Source: Bacillus_BD sp963787345
GTDB taxonomy: Bacteria > Bacillota > Bacilli > Bacillales > Cytobacillaceae
Length of the DNA stretch: 64,000 nt
Direction of reading: 5' to 3'
Assembly (NCBI GenBank): GCA_963787345.1
Contig: CAWBCW010000005.1
Coordinates: 248,001-312,000 of the forward strand
Positions 8,662 to 18,483 of this stretch are shown one piece after another. The position numbers and the translations under genes are program-made. Under the pieces are notes generated by a model, which searched no databases, was not told the DNA's origin, and saw nothing but the letters and a program-made list of their open reading frames with translations. Positions within the stretch are counted from its first letter, which is position 1. The number at the start of each line of letters is the position of its first letter.

Positions 8662-11600
8662 TACGCATTCCTCCTGTCAAATGCACCAGGTTGTACATGT
8701 TCGTTTACATTTGAAATCGGCGTATAATCGCCACGTTCCCACTTACGGTAAATCTCAAGCCCCATTTGCGGAGTACGTGTCGCATAACGGTGATTGTATT
8801 TTGGTAGTGGATTTTCTCCATCTTCCTCAATAATCTCCATGCGGACCTTCGCTTGCTTATAAGCAGGTGTATTCGTTACAACGTCGAAGCCATTACCTGT
8901 CAGTAAGTTAACAGCACTCTCATGGCTTGCGGAGTGCATTGGTACGTACACTGTGTTGCCTTTTACACGATCGGTTACAAGAACCGGAACTTTAATTCTG
9001 CCGTATGGCGATACAAGACGGACAATCGATCCATCTTTCACCCCACGCTCTTTTGCAAGCTCAGGAGATACTTCAACAAATACTTTAGGGAACTTATATT
9101 GCAGCCCGTCTGATTTATGAGTTAAGTTTCCTTCGTGGAAGTGCTCAAGTAAACGACCATTATTAAGAGATAGGTCATATTCATCTGGGAATTCCACAGG
9201 TGGTACATAGTCAAATAATCCGAAACGAGCTTTCTTATCTGGGAAGTTAAAGCCATCCAAGAATAATACTGGTGTATCCGTTCCATCTTGAGATCCCCAA
9301 CAGAAGCTATTCCAGCCCTCAAGGACATCATAGTTACATTGTGAGAAGAACGGTGTTAAACTTGCCATTTCATCAAAGATTTCACTTGGTCCCGCATAAT
9401 TCCAGTTGAAGCCCATGCGGTTCGCAACTTGTTGAAGAATCCACCAGTCTTGCTTGCTATCGCCTGTTTCATCTAGAGCTTGGTATAAACGTTGAACACG
9501 ACGCTCTGTATTTGTAAAGGTTCCTTCTTTTTCTAATGAAGGGACTCCTGGTAAAATTACATCTGCAAATTCAGCTGTTGTGGAGAAGAAGATCTCTTGA
9601 ACAACAAGGAAATCTAACTTTGCAAGCATATCTTGTGTATGGTTGGAGTCGGCATCCACCCAGGCCATATCCTCACCAACAATATACATGCCTTTAAAAT
9701 TGCCTTTATCAATTTGTTCAAGCATTTGAATGTTATCTAAACCTGGTTCTGCAGGAATAGTTACACCCCAAGCCTTCTCAAATTTTGCACGAACTTCATC
9801 GTTTGCTACTTGTTGATATCCTGGGAAAATATTAGGCATTGTTCCCATGTCTGATGCACCTTGTACGTTGTTATGTCCACGTAATGGGAATGCACCAGCA
9901 TTTTTACGCATCATGTTACCTGTAGCAAGAAGTAAGTTAGCAATCGCTACAGATGTATGAGAGCCTGCAATGTTTTGTGTTACGCCCATTCCCCAACAAA
10001 TCGCTGTGCCATCTGCATCACGAATCATTTCTGCCATTTTGATAATGTTCTCTTGAGAAATTCCTGTGATTTTCTCTGCTTCTTCAAGCGTATATGGCTC
10101 AACCATTTTCATGAATTCATTATAGTGATGTACATGCTGTTGAATAAAATCATTATCATGCCATCCTTGATCAATCATGTACTTTGTAACAGCAGATAAC
10201 CATACATAGTCCGTACCTTGTTTTGGACGAAGGAATAAATCAGCACGATCGCCCATTTCATGTCTACGTACATCAACGGTAATTAACTTTTGGCCATGTA
10301 ATTTTTGCGCGCGCTTTATGCGTGTAGCAAATACAGGGTGTCCTTCTGCCGGAGCACAGCCAACAAGAATGACAAGTCCTGCGCCAGCAATGTCTTCAAG
10401 AGTTCCAGAGTCTCCTCCAATTCCACCTGTTTGCTGTAAGCCCCAAGAAGCTGGTGATTGGCAATAACGTGAACAGTTATCGACGTTGTTTGTTCCAAAT
10501 ACTTGACGAGAAAGTTTTTGCACTAAATAGTTTTCTTCGTTTGTTATTTTTGAAGAAGAAATAAATCCTAATGCATCACTTCCGTAAGTGTCTTTAATGC
10601 CACCCAATTTCTCTGCAACAAGATTTAATGCCTCGTCCCAAGTTGCTTCTACAAATTCATCGCCTTTACGGATTAATGGCGTTGTAATCCGTTCTTGTGA
10701 GTTAACGAAATCCCAGCCGAATTTACCTTTAACACATGTAGATACACTGTTTACCGGTGCATTTTCAGTCGGCTGAATTTTTAAAATATGACGATCTTTT
10801 GTCCAAACCTCAAATGTACAACCAACACCACAGAACGTACAAACTGTTTTTGTCTTTTTAATCTTTGTATCACGCATTGCTGCTTCCGCTTCTGAAACAG
10901 CTAAAATCGTTTGATAATCAGGTTCTACTGCTTTTACAAGATCAATCATTGGAGTTAGTAACTCATCGTCCATCTTTGTCATAAATCCAGCTTCACCAAG
11001 CATTGATTTTTCCATTAAGGCATTACAAGGACAAACAGTGACACACTGTCCACAGGATACACAGGAGGAATCATTAATGCTTTTCCCGCCATCCCATAGT
11101 ACGCGAGGCTGTTCACTTTCCCAATCGATCGTTAATGTTTCGTTCACTTGTAAGTCTTGACAAACCTCAACACAGCGACCACATAAAATACATTGATCTG
11201 CATCATAGCGATAAAATGGATTGGACAGATCCACTTCATACCCTTTCGAGCGATGTGGACGTGTTTGATGCTCGACTCCCATCATCTCTACTGTATTATG
11301 GACACGGCAATCTCCATTGTTATTATCACAAACAGTACAATATAATAGATGATTTTCTAGAATTCGATCCATTGCTTCTTCTTGTGATTTTTTGGCCAGT
11401 TCAGAAGAGGTAAGAATATCCATTCCATCTTCTACGACCGTTGAACAGGCACGCATAATGTTTCCATCTACTTCACACATACAGGTGTCACAGCTTTGCA
11501 CAGGGCCAAGCACTTCTGAATAACAAATATGTGGATGCTGAATGTCCTGTGAAAGAAGATAATCTAAGATTCGTGTTCCTTTTTCTATCGTATGTGTTGT

Positions 11601-11687
11601 CCCATTAATGTGAACACTCACCATTTCCGATGAATTCGCTTTATCCAAAGCCTTTGCTTTGTCTAAAATGTTCATTAAATCCGTCAT
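8661..11687 (-). CDS. fdhF: Formate dehydrogenase alpha subunit (Mo/W-bis-MGD, Cys type)
   Basis: A 1,008-residue cytoplasmic enzyme that oxidises formate to CO2. It has an N-terminal [2Fe-2S] domain (residues ~22-100; HICYSEVLG, SCDTCMCEV), a His/Cys cluster region, two [4Fe-4S] motifs (CILCGRCVEVCQ, CVSCGQCVTVCPC) and the molybdopterin oxidoreductase core from ~285 (CTFCGVGC). A C-terminal molydopterin-binding domain follows. In NCSRYCQSPAS the second Cys occupies the position of the selenocysteine of E. coli FdhF, so this is a non-Sec enzyme. GGGGGA precedes ATG 11687. It heads an operon with DUF1641, DUF2294 and fdhD, like B. subtilis yrhEDF. Electrons may go to NAD or another carrier; no partner subunit is encoded nearby. 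Confidence 0.95.
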   Translation of the reverse strand: MTDLMNILDKAKALDKANSSEMVSVHINGTTHTIEKGTRILDYLLSQDIQHPHICYSEVLGPVQSCDTCMCEVDGNIMRACSTVVEDGMDILTSSELAKKSQEEAMDRILENHLLYCTVCDNNNGDCRVHNTVEMMGVEHQTRPHRSKGYEVDLSNPFYRYDADQCILCGRCVEVCQDLQVNETLTIDWESEQPRVLWDGGKSINDSSCVSCGQCVTVCPCNALMEKSMLGEAGFMTKMDDELLTPMIDLVKAVEPDYQTILAVSEAEAAMRDTKIKKTKTVCTFCGVGCTFEVWTKDRHILKIQPTENAPVNSVSTCVKGKFGWDFVNSQERITTPLIRKGDEFVEATWDEALNLVAEKLGGIKDTYGSDALGFISSSKITNEENYLVQKLSRQVFGTNNVDNCSRYCQSPASWGLQQTGGIGGDSGTLEDIAGAGLVILVGCAPAEGHPVFATRIKRAQKLHGQKLITVDVRRHEMGDRADLFLRPKQGTDYVWLSAVTKYMIDQGWHDNDFIQQHVHHYNEFMKMVEPYTLEEAEKITGISQENIIKMAEMIRDADGTAICWGMGVTQNIAGSHTSVAIANLLLATGNMMRKNAGAFPLRGHNNVQGASDMGTMPNIFPGYQQVANDEVRAKFEKAWGVTIPAEPGLDNIQMLEQIDKGNFKGMYIVGEDMAWVDADSNHTQDMLAKLDFLVVQEIFFSTTAEFADVILPGVPSLEKEGTFTNTERRVQRLYQALDETGDSKQDWWILQQVANRMGFNWNYAGPSEIFDEMASLTPFFSQCNYDVLEGWNSFCWGSQDGTDTPVLFLDGFNFPDKKARFGLFDYVPPVEFPDEYDLSLNNGRLLEHFHEGNLTHKSDGLQYKFPKVFVEVSPELAKERGVKDGSIVRLVSPYGRIKVPVLVTDRVKGNTVYVPMHSASHESAVNLLTGNGFDVVTNTPAYKQAKVRMEIIEEDGENPLPKYNHRYATRTPQMGLEIYRKWERGDYTPISNVNEHVQPGAFDRRNA

Positions 11688-11943
11688 GTAAATTCCCCCT
11701 ATTCAAAAAACTAAACACTAATCTTTTTAGATCAATTTTATATGTTAAAATAATAAATTATTTTATAGAGAAGAACATTTATACGAGCGTACATCCTCTA
11801 CTAAGTGCGAATAACGACTCTTTACCTTCCATTCATTTCGTCCTTATTCACGATCTTTTACTTTTATAAGATACTAATCATTTCTTTAAACGCTTCCATT
11901 TGAAAATATATAGTTATGAACTCTAATTTTTACAGCATATAAA

Positions 11944-12003
11944 ACCCCACCATAAAACAGGCCTTTGTATAAATAATTACAAAGATCCCGCTTATGGTGG
12001 GGT
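11944..12003 (-). terminator. Long terminator-like hairpin
   Basis: ACCCCACCATA at 11944-11954 pairs with TATGGTGGGGT at 11993-12003. An inner CTTTGTA/TACAAAG stem extends it to about 26 imperfect pairs around an AT loop. On the minus strand it is followed by TTTTAT. The stop codon of the 34-residue frame lies inside the first arm. Confidence 0.7.
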
Positions 12004-12096
12004 AATGTCTAAGCATTGTAAAATACTAGAAATCCATCCCGCCAAAATCAGAACTAGAAAACCAGGATAAAGATACAACGTAATGGTGCACTTCAT
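11992..12096 (-). CDS. Putative 34-residue hydrophobic peptide
   Basis: ATG 12096 opens a frame of 34 codons that is almost entirely a transmembrane segment: short polar start MKCTITLYLYP, core GFLVLILAGWISSIL, end QCLDITPP. It sits between a promoter-like pair (TTCACA at 12166-12171, TATATT at 12142-12147, spacer 18) and a strong terminator-like hairpin that overlaps its stop. This layout resembles type I toxin peptides or small regulatory RNAs. No good ribosome binding site precedes the ATG and no known family was recognised, so the transcript may instead be non-coding. Confidence 0.3.
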   Translation of the reverse strand: MKCTITLYLYPGFLVLILAGWISSILQCLDITPP

Positions 12097-12141
12097 CAAT
12101 GATTTTTCTATTACTTTTAGATTAATTCTATTAACACTATA

Positions 12142-12171
12142 AATATACCACAAACCCATCCGTTTTGTGAA
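12142..12171 (-). promoter_or_regulatory. Sigma-A-like promoter for the small hairpin-ended transcript
   Basis: TTCACA (12166-12171) and TATATT (12142-12147), read on the minus strand, have an 18-base spacer. They are about 45 bases upstream of the short hydrophobic frame. It is a weak to moderate match to the consensus. Confidence 0.35.
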
Positions 12172-12338
12172 CACTTCGTGACTATTTTATTTTTCCCATA
12201 TAATTTCTTTGTAAATATGAAACAAAAATCGTCCACCTCTTTTGTACGTGATATTAGAACTATGATAAAAAGCTCATTTTTAAGCTAATTTTGTTGTTTA
12301 TAATAGAATAAAGTCGAAAAAGTGTAGGTGTTAATAAA

Positions 12339-13519
12339 TTGGACGATATCGTCATTACTGGATTCGGGATTAAAGCTCCAGGTATTAAGGATAAATCTAG
12401 TTTTTTAGAAGTACTGGAAAAGGGTATATGTACTCAAAGTCTATTAAACAATCAACAAAGTGATCCCATTGTTGCAGGGATCATTCATGATGACTTTCTC
12501 GAAATCAATGGCAAAAATTACAAACGCCATTCGCGGTCTGCACGAATGGCTATTGCCGCTGCACTCGATGCTGATGAGACATGTCAAACGTTTATATCTT
12601 ATGATCCCCATCGAATCGCCGTCATTATAGGGCACTTCTATAGGGGCCATTAGTGAAATTGAGGATAACTCTAGAGATTGCATTTAATTTGAGAAAGTTT
12701 CCCATCCAAGGGGTTTCATGGGTGGATACTCACACCCTTTCTGAATGTATTGCACAAGCCATTGGTTCTTGTGGACCCTCTTTTACCTTAACAACAGGAT
12801 GCACAGCCAGTTTAGATGCCGTATCTAATGGGAAAACTTATGATTGAGACAGGGAAGTGCGATGCCTGTATTGTTGGAGGTACAGATGCCCCATCTAGGT
12901 CAATGGACTATTAATGGATTTAAAAAGTTAAGATCTCTTTCTAATGAAACGTGTATTAGCAAAGCAGGCGTTCCCTTTCTCGAATGAACACATGGATTTG
13001 TTTTATCAGAAGGAGCCGGTGTACTCGTATTGGAGACGAAAACAAGCGGCTGAAGAACGCGGACAGAAGATTCTTAGGAAAAATGAACGAGTTGTTTCCA
13101 GAAATGAAGCACAAGGAATATTGAAGTCAGATACATCAGGTAAACATATGCTTCATGTTTTTCAAGAAGCTGTTGGAAATACGAAGCCATGCTATGTAAA
13201 TAGTCAGGCACTCGGAATTGATACGAATGATGAAATCGAGCGTTTTATTTTGAAGGAAACATTTGGAGATCATGTGCCGATTACATCGATAAAAGGGATG
13301 ATTGGTCATGCATTCGGTGCAATGGGTGCTATTCAAACCATTGCGTCATTGCTCTCAATGGAATATGGTTTTATCCCTCCTACCATCAAGACAGATGGCC
13401 GTGGATTTGAAGACGTACCGATTGTTTATGAAACGAAACATGTAGAGGTTGATTCGGTATGCATTACCAACCATGGATATAGCGGAAATAATGCTTGTTT
13501 ATTACTAACAAGTGCATAG
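12339..13519 (+). pseudogene. Beta-ketoacyl-ACP synthase (FabF/KAS II-like), multiply frameshifted
   Basis: Pieces of a ketoacyl synthase can be followed across many frame changes. The N terminus is DDIVITGFGIKAPG (12339-12620). An active-site region GPSFTLTTGCTASLDA (~12775-12825) carries the catalytic Cys. It is followed by KCDACIVGGTDA, QWTINGFKKLRSLSNET, FVLSEGAGVLVLE and an intact C terminus with SIKGMIGHAFGAMGA and NHGYSGNNACLLL. At least six frame shifts lie between 12.62 and 13.12 kb, several at runs of four A or C. The density is far above the rest of the window, so either the gene is dead or this stretch is poorly sequenced. It would condense acyl chains in fatty-acid or polyketide synthesis. 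The start is a TTG without a strong ribosome site. Confidence 0.7.
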
Positions 13520-13533
13520 GAGGAGCACTTTTT

Positions 13534-15932
13534 ATGTTTTTTCTTTTTCTATTATTAATATCAAGTATTCCCTTTTGTACTGGAATTGCGATACTTGTTT
13601 TATTCAAAAACAGTCAATTATCAAAAGTAATTTTTCTCTTTCTTCTAGTGTCATCTTTTTGGCAACTAGATGTTACGTTTTTGTACGCTAAAGATTTATT
13701 GAGTAAAGAGACAACTGAATTCTTCTTCAGACTGTTTCGATTTGGATCGATCATGGTAACACCTACAATTTTTCATATCGGCTATACCATCGTTCAAGGG
13801 GAATTATCCGATGAATTGAAAAAACGGTGGAGTACACTTGTAAACCGAAAGACACTTCGCCTTGTTTATGCTTATTCTTTATTTGTTTACTTGATTGGAT
13901 GGAGTGATAAAGGAATCAAAGGGCTTAAACTCGTTCAAATTGGAAACAGTGAATTTTACTTTCCCATAAACGGTGAGCTTTCATGGATTTATAACTCGAA
14001 CATTGTTCTATTTATTTTCTGCATGGGTCATATGCCTTTTAATTAGTAAAGATGTACCAGCTAAGAGTATGCGTTCCTTTTTACTGAATTACAATATCTT
14101 TACATCAATTAGCTATTTAATCGGGCATGTTAATTATGTTTCCAGAATCTAGATTGTACCCAAGTGCGATTACAGTCTTGATCTTTGCTATTTCAGTTTT
14201 GATTTTATTAAGTAAACTACATCTGCAAATTGTTGGAGAAATGAACCAAAAACTCTATGATCAACGACAGTTTTTAAGCGATGTGATTAATTTAAACCCA
14301 AATTACATTTATGCTCAGGATCAACATGGACGCTATACGCTTGTCAATCAATCTTATGCATTGATTATGGGAATCTCTTCGGAAGAGATGATCGGAAAAA
14401 CAGACGATGACATTAATCTCCTCCAGCAAAATGTGAGGGAGAACAGCGATCGGGAGAAATGGATGTTAAATGACTGCGATAAACGCTTGGTTAAAGAGGA
14501 ATCCATTACGGCGATTTCCGGGGAAGTATTATGGGTACAAACTTCCAAAATTCCGATTACGATGGATGATTCTGAAATGGTTCTTGCCGTTTCAACTGAC
14601 ATTACGGAACGAAAGCAGCATGAAGACGAAATCAAACATCAAGCCAATCATGATGCTTTAACAGGACTTCCAAACCGTAGAATGTTCAATGATGATTTAA
14701 CCCGCTTACTCCAACAATCGAAATCGAATAAGCATCAAAATACGATTATGTTTATTGATTTGGATCGGTTTAAATATATAAATGATACACTTGGCCACGA
14801 TGTTGGAGATCTTTTATTAATTGAAGTTTCACACCGATTAGAAAATTTACTTTCGAGAAGAAGCTGTAACATATCAGGAGTTTATCGATTGGGTGGAGAT
14901 GAATTTACGATTTTACTTCCCTGCCATGATGAAAAAATGAGTGAAGCCTTTGCAAAGGAAGTTTTAGAGGTATTTAAGTCTGGTTTTGTTGTTGAAGAAA
15001 ATGAATTTTTCGTGACCCCGAGTATTGGAATTAGTATTTTTCCAAAAGATGGCGAAGATGCTAAAACGTTAATCAAACATGCTGATACGGCGATGTACTT
15101 TGTAAAGGACAAAGGAAAAAATAACTACAAATTGTTCACGAAGGAAATGCAATATCATTTTTATCGAAATATGATGATTGAAACACAATTGCGAACCGCT
15201 CTCGAACAAGAAGAATTCGAACTTCATTACCAGCCAATCATGGATCTAAAAACGAATGAAGTCATTGCGGTCGAAGCCTTGCTGCGTTGGGAGAATGAAA
15301 CCCTCGGTAGAGTATCACCAGATGAATTTATTTCCGTTGCGGAGGAGACTGGGATGATTATTCCCATTGGTAAGTGGGTACTTCAACGAGCGATCGACCA
15401 AAATGTTCGCTGGCAAAAAGCAGGTCATAAACCAATTAAAATCAGCGTGAATGTGTCCGTGAAGCAATTACTAGATCCGATGTTTGTTCCCATCGTAAGA
15501 AATACCATAGAGAATAGTGAATTGGATGCCGCATCCCTCGTTCTAGAAGTGACAGAAAGCATTGCTATGTATGATGCAGATATGATGACGAAAAAATTGC
15601 ATGCGTTAAAGAATCTTGGAGTCAGCATCGCAATGGATGATTTTGGAACAGGATATTCTTCGCTTAGCTATTTGAAAAAATATCCACTTGATTCCTTAAA
15701 AATTGATAAGTCCTTTGTCATTGATATGATGCTTAACAAAGATAATAAGGCGATTGTCAAAACCATTATAACCGTCGCCGGGCAACTAGACCTTAAAGTC
15801 ACAGCTGAGGGAATAGAAGGGAATGAAGAATACCAATTCCTCTCCGAAATCAACTGCGACTATGGCCAAGGCTTTGGCATCAGCAAACCACTGCCGGCTG
15901 CACAATTTGAGGCAAGATGGCTGAAAGGATAA
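13534..15932 (+). pseudogene. Membrane PAS-GGDEF-EAL c-di-GMP protein, two frameshifts
   Basis: A protein of about 800 residues read in three frames. The first is ATG 13534 (after AGGAGG) to 14030, the second ~14030-14135 (ICLLISKDVPAKSMRSFLLN), the third from ~14136. The first ~230 residues hold several membrane helices. A PAS domain follows (LSDVINLNPNYIYAQDQHG to DITERKQHEDE), then GGDEF (RLGGDEFTILL intact) and EAL (VEALLRWENE, DDFGTGYSSLSYL, LKIDKSFV). Both catalytic signatures are preserved, so the protein could make and degrade cyclic di-GMP; the architecture recalls B. subtilis DgcW (YkoW). The two breaks flank only ~100 bases and the coding sequence is otherwise clean, so sequence errors are plausible. 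It begins 14 bases after the ketoacyl synthase relic. Confidence 0.8.
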
Positions 15933-15984
15933 TATACAGGGACGGATCTTGGTTTCAATTTGAAACTCAAGAACCTCCCTTGTT

Positions 15985-16365
15985 TCATTTTGGCTTACTT
16001 TCTAATAGACTTTTGAAATGATCCTTGTAGTACCCTATTAATATTCCTTCTAATATTACGATAAATATTGCTAATAAAAGTAACTCTGAATCTACAAAAA
16101 TATGAAAAGCTAAAATATTAATGATAATGCTTGCTAGTACCATTAATACAAGTGGAACAAATCTGCCAATAAGCAATAATATACCTGCTATGATTTCTAC
16201 TCCCTTTTCCAATGCCAAGAAATAGCCATCGCCTAAAAACTCCATGGCGGCTGGACTAGTCGGTGCGAAGGCTTCAAACCCAAACAAGACAACATATCCA
16301 TTTAAGCCTGCTGCTAAAAAAATAATTCCTAGCAAGATTTCAGCGATCCGAATCCATTTATTCAT
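15985..16365 (-). CDS. DoxX-like small integral membrane protein
   Basis: A 126-residue protein with four predicted membrane helices (~6-25, 48-68, 72-92, 97-115). It begins NKWIRIAEILLGIIFLAAGLNG, which fits the DoxX/DoxD-like fold. It has a short basic C-terminal tail. ATG 16365 follows AAGGAG. Such proteins are found in the plasma membrane, with roles mostly unproven. It stands near a DinB gene on the same strand but 60 bases apart. Confidence 0.7.
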   Translation of the reverse strand: MNKWIRIAEILLGIIFLAAGLNGYVVLFGFEAFAPTSPAAMEFLGDGYFLALEKGVEIIAGILLLIGRFVPLVLMVLASIIINILAFHIFVDSELLLLAIFIVILEGILIGYYKDHFKSLLESKPK

Positions 16366-16422
16366 TTTATAGCTCCTTACATTTTTGAATATTTAACAAA
16401 TTCCCTTACAAAACCCCTTCTT

Positions 16423-16929
16423 TCAGTTATGGAATGAAGATTTTATTTCTTCAATTTGTTTAATATGTCGCTTTTCATGCAAAGGAACAAATTCAATCCA
16501 CTGATCTAAAGGCAATGCACCAAAAGCGGGATGATCGACTGACTTTTTCTTCAATACCGATGGATCTTCTATTGAAAGAATCGTTTTAAGAAGCTTTTGT
16601 CTTGATTCATTTAAAAGATGAATCATTTGCTTAACTTCGAAAGGCTCTTCTGACGGGTCAACTATTTTTGGGGCTTGAATTTTTTTCGTCCGATCTAATA
16701 TAGAATGAAGGTTTTTTCGATCATTATCCTGATTTTCCTTCTGTCGTAATCCCCAATGAATGGCTTTGATCGTTGCCAGTTCTACTAATGCTAAATGATG
16801 ACAAACTTGTGCGATACTCCACTTCTCCCTATCAGGTTTTGCATTGAATAAATTATTTTTTAATGCAGAAATTTCCTCGATTAGATTTTCTCGTGTTTCA
16901 TTCAACTTTTCATTGACTAAAGAATTCAT
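16423..16929 (-). CDS. DinB family protein
   Basis: A 168-residue four-helix-bundle protein of the DinB/YfiT superfamily. The three expected metal-binding histidines are visible: WSIAQVCHHLALVE (~residues 45-58) and HEKRHIKQIEE near the C terminus. Members act as metal-dependent thiol S-transferases or have unknown roles. ATG 16929 follows AAGGAGG; the longer frame to 16998 lacks a ribosome site. Confidence 0.8.
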   Translation of the reverse strand: MNSLVNEKLNETRENLIEEISALKNNLFNAKPDREKWSIAQVCHHLALVELATIKAIHWGLRQKENQDNDRKNLHSILDRTKKIQAPKIVDPSEEPFEVKQMIHLLNESRQKLLKTILSIEDPSVLKKKSVDHPAFGALPLDQWIEFVPLHEKRHIKQIEEIKSSFHN

Positions 16930-17092
16930 AACGGCCTCCTTTAACTTTAAGGCTTTTAAAATAGTTATGGGATATCGATTGCATGATAAATGCACCAATA
17001 TTATATATATTTCTTATATGCTTATAAATTTCCTTTAAGTTGAAATCGATTTAAAACTATTCACACCAATCACATTTCATATAATAAGAAAA

Positions 17093-17133
17093 AAGTACCC
17101 GACACCTTCCAAACTGGATGGTGCCGAGCACTT
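17093..17133 (-). terminator. Terminator after the 84-residue membrane protein
   Basis: Arms AAGTACCCGACACCTTCC and GGATGGTGCCGAGCACTT form a stem with a 5-base loop. On the minus strand it is followed by a T-run, just after the stop codon at 17138. Its sequence shares the GACACCTTCC motif with the stretch at 18.44 kb. Confidence 0.75.
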
Positions 17134-17137
17134 CTTT

Positions 17138-17392
17138 CTATTTTTTAATAAAAATTCTTTTCAGTTTAGTTGTCGTTACCTTTTGAGTAAAGAAGTACGC
17201 TAATGTTGCAATTAACAGTAGGATGATCATCGGAAAAGTTTCTAGGTTTCCAAAAGCAACTTCATTACTTAAAGCGGGATTCATCATCATCGGGTTCGGT
17301 GTATAAAAGGCGGTGAGAACGAGACCTGATACGATTTGAAACAAACCATAAAATAACGCAAAACTAGCGATAAAGATCATGTATTTCTTCAT
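17138..17392 (-). CDS. Small two-helix membrane protein
   Basis: An 84-residue protein with two hydrophobic segments (KYMIFIASFALFYGLFQIVSG and MIILLLIATLAYFF) joined by a Met/Asn-rich loop (NPMMMNPALSN), and a basic C-terminal tail. ATG 17392 is preceded by AGGAGGAGGTG. No family was recognised. It has its own terminator, so it is probably monocistronic. Confidence 0.6.
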   Translation of the reverse strand: MKKYMIFIASFALFYGLFQIVSGLVLTAFYTPNPMMMNPALSNEVAFGNLETFPMIILLLIATLAYFFTQKVTTTKLKRIFIKK

Positions 17393-17679
17393 TTAATTAC
17401 ACCTCCTCCTTGTACTACGAATGAACTTGAGAAAAGGTTTCATATTTCATCGAAAAATCAGAGAATTATGACTGAACTTGTTGTTTTAATGACTATTCAC
17501 TAGAAATTTGACGTTACTTAGCGGAAGTTGCGATCGAAAATAAAGCTTTGTGTGATTTTTCTCACTGTTAATTATTTTAATATTCACTATAGTCAAAACC
17601 ATAAAGGAGGAGTTTCATCGGCAAAGGCAGTTAAATCCGGAAATTATAACGGATGAATATTTAGAAAGGTTCTGATTGA

Positions 17680-18201
17680 ATGGTTAGCTTTGGAATCCTA
17701 TGCATCGTTCTTAGTTTGAAATTAGGAGATTGGAGAAACTTAGAGAAATATTATCCAACAATCCTTTTCCTGATTATTGGTGATCTATTGTATAATATTT
17801 TTACGTATAGTAACCCAACATGGAGTTATAACCCAAACTGGTTATTTCCGAATCATACAATGGCGAATTTATGGATTATGGTAACGGTATATCCTGTAAC
17901 CGTTATTGTCTACTTAACACACTTCCCCAAAAAGAGAATAAAACAGGTTTTCTACATTGCCTTTTGGGTGCTACTTTATGTTATCACAGAAATTCTAGGA
18001 CTTTATGCTTTCGATTTGATCGGGCACTACAACGGCTGGAACATGTGGTGGTCATTTTTGTTTGATATTATTCTTTTTGTTATGCTGTATATTCATCATA
18101 AACGTCCATTGTTAGCATGGGGATTATCCTTAATCGTGATTGTATTCTTTTTAAATGTATTCGAGGTAAATTTACATAGTTTAACTTCCTTCAGCAAATG
18201 A
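17680..18201 (+). CDS. CBO0543 family membrane protein
   Basis: This 173-residue integral membrane protein has about five helices and the family features LKLGDWRNLEKYYPTILF, GDLLYNIFTY, NPNWLFPNH and YNGWNMWWSF. CBO0543-type proteins are common in Bacilli and Clostridia, with unknown function. ATG 17680 has only a weak ribosome site. A strong AAGGAGGAG at 17604 precedes another frame reading RQRQLNPEIITDEYLERF, which looks like the true N terminus. A frame break between them, or N-terminal truncation, is likely. Confidence 0.65.
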   Translation: MVSFGILCIVLSLKLGDWRNLEKYYPTILFLIIGDLLYNIFTYSNPTWSYNPNWLFPNHTMANLWIMVTVYPVTVIVYLTHFPKKRIKQVFYIAFWVLLYVITEILGLYAFDLIGHYNGWNMWWSFLFDIILFVMLYIHHKRPLLAWGLSLIVIVFFLNVFEVNLHSLTSFSK

Positions 18202-18207
18202 TTTTGT

Positions 18208-18420
18208 ACCGAAAGCTTGCGACAGGTACAGAAGTCTCCCACTTCTATAAGTGGCGAGATGAATGCAAGCTTTTATCAATTCAGTAGGGGTTAACCTTTA
18301 GCCCAATGAAGTTAAAGCCTCCGGCGGATAAATTTATCGAGCAAGCTCGATAAAAATCCGGACGCAAATTCGGCGAGCGAATTTGATATTAGTCGATTCC
18401 TAAAGTGGATCGCTTTTTTT
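18208..18420. mobile_element. Structured IS200/IS605-type 3'-end (omega-RNA-like) relic
   Basis: No coding frame is seen. The stretch beginning GAAAGCTTGCGACAGG, with the paired block CCCACTTCTATAAGTGG, looks like the structured 3' tail that follows tnpB genes in IS200/IS605 elements. It continues into further stem-loops: ATCGAGC/GCTCGAT at ~18334-18350 inside GGAT...ATCC arms, and CAAATTCG/CGAATTTG at ~18365-18385. No transposase or tnpB is adjacent; a tnpB remnant is at 50.9 kb. The identification rests on resemblance only. It might instead be a dispersed chromosomal repeat. Confidence 0.4.
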
Positions 18421-18483
18421 GATTTCAAAATATAGAGACATCGACACCTTCCATTTTCTAGAAGGCGTCTGACACCCCAATTC

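Larger units (their letters stand above)
11688..12338. other. Intergenic region between fdhF and the ketoacyl synthase relic
   Basis: This 650-base AT-rich gap carries the fdhF leader (ribosome site GGGGGA near 11693) and a compact minus-strand unit made of promoter, short hydrophobic frame and long hairpin (12171 to 11944). It also holds a TATAAT box at about 12298-12303 pointing to the plus-strand gene at 12339. No other coding signal was seen. Confidence 0.5.
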
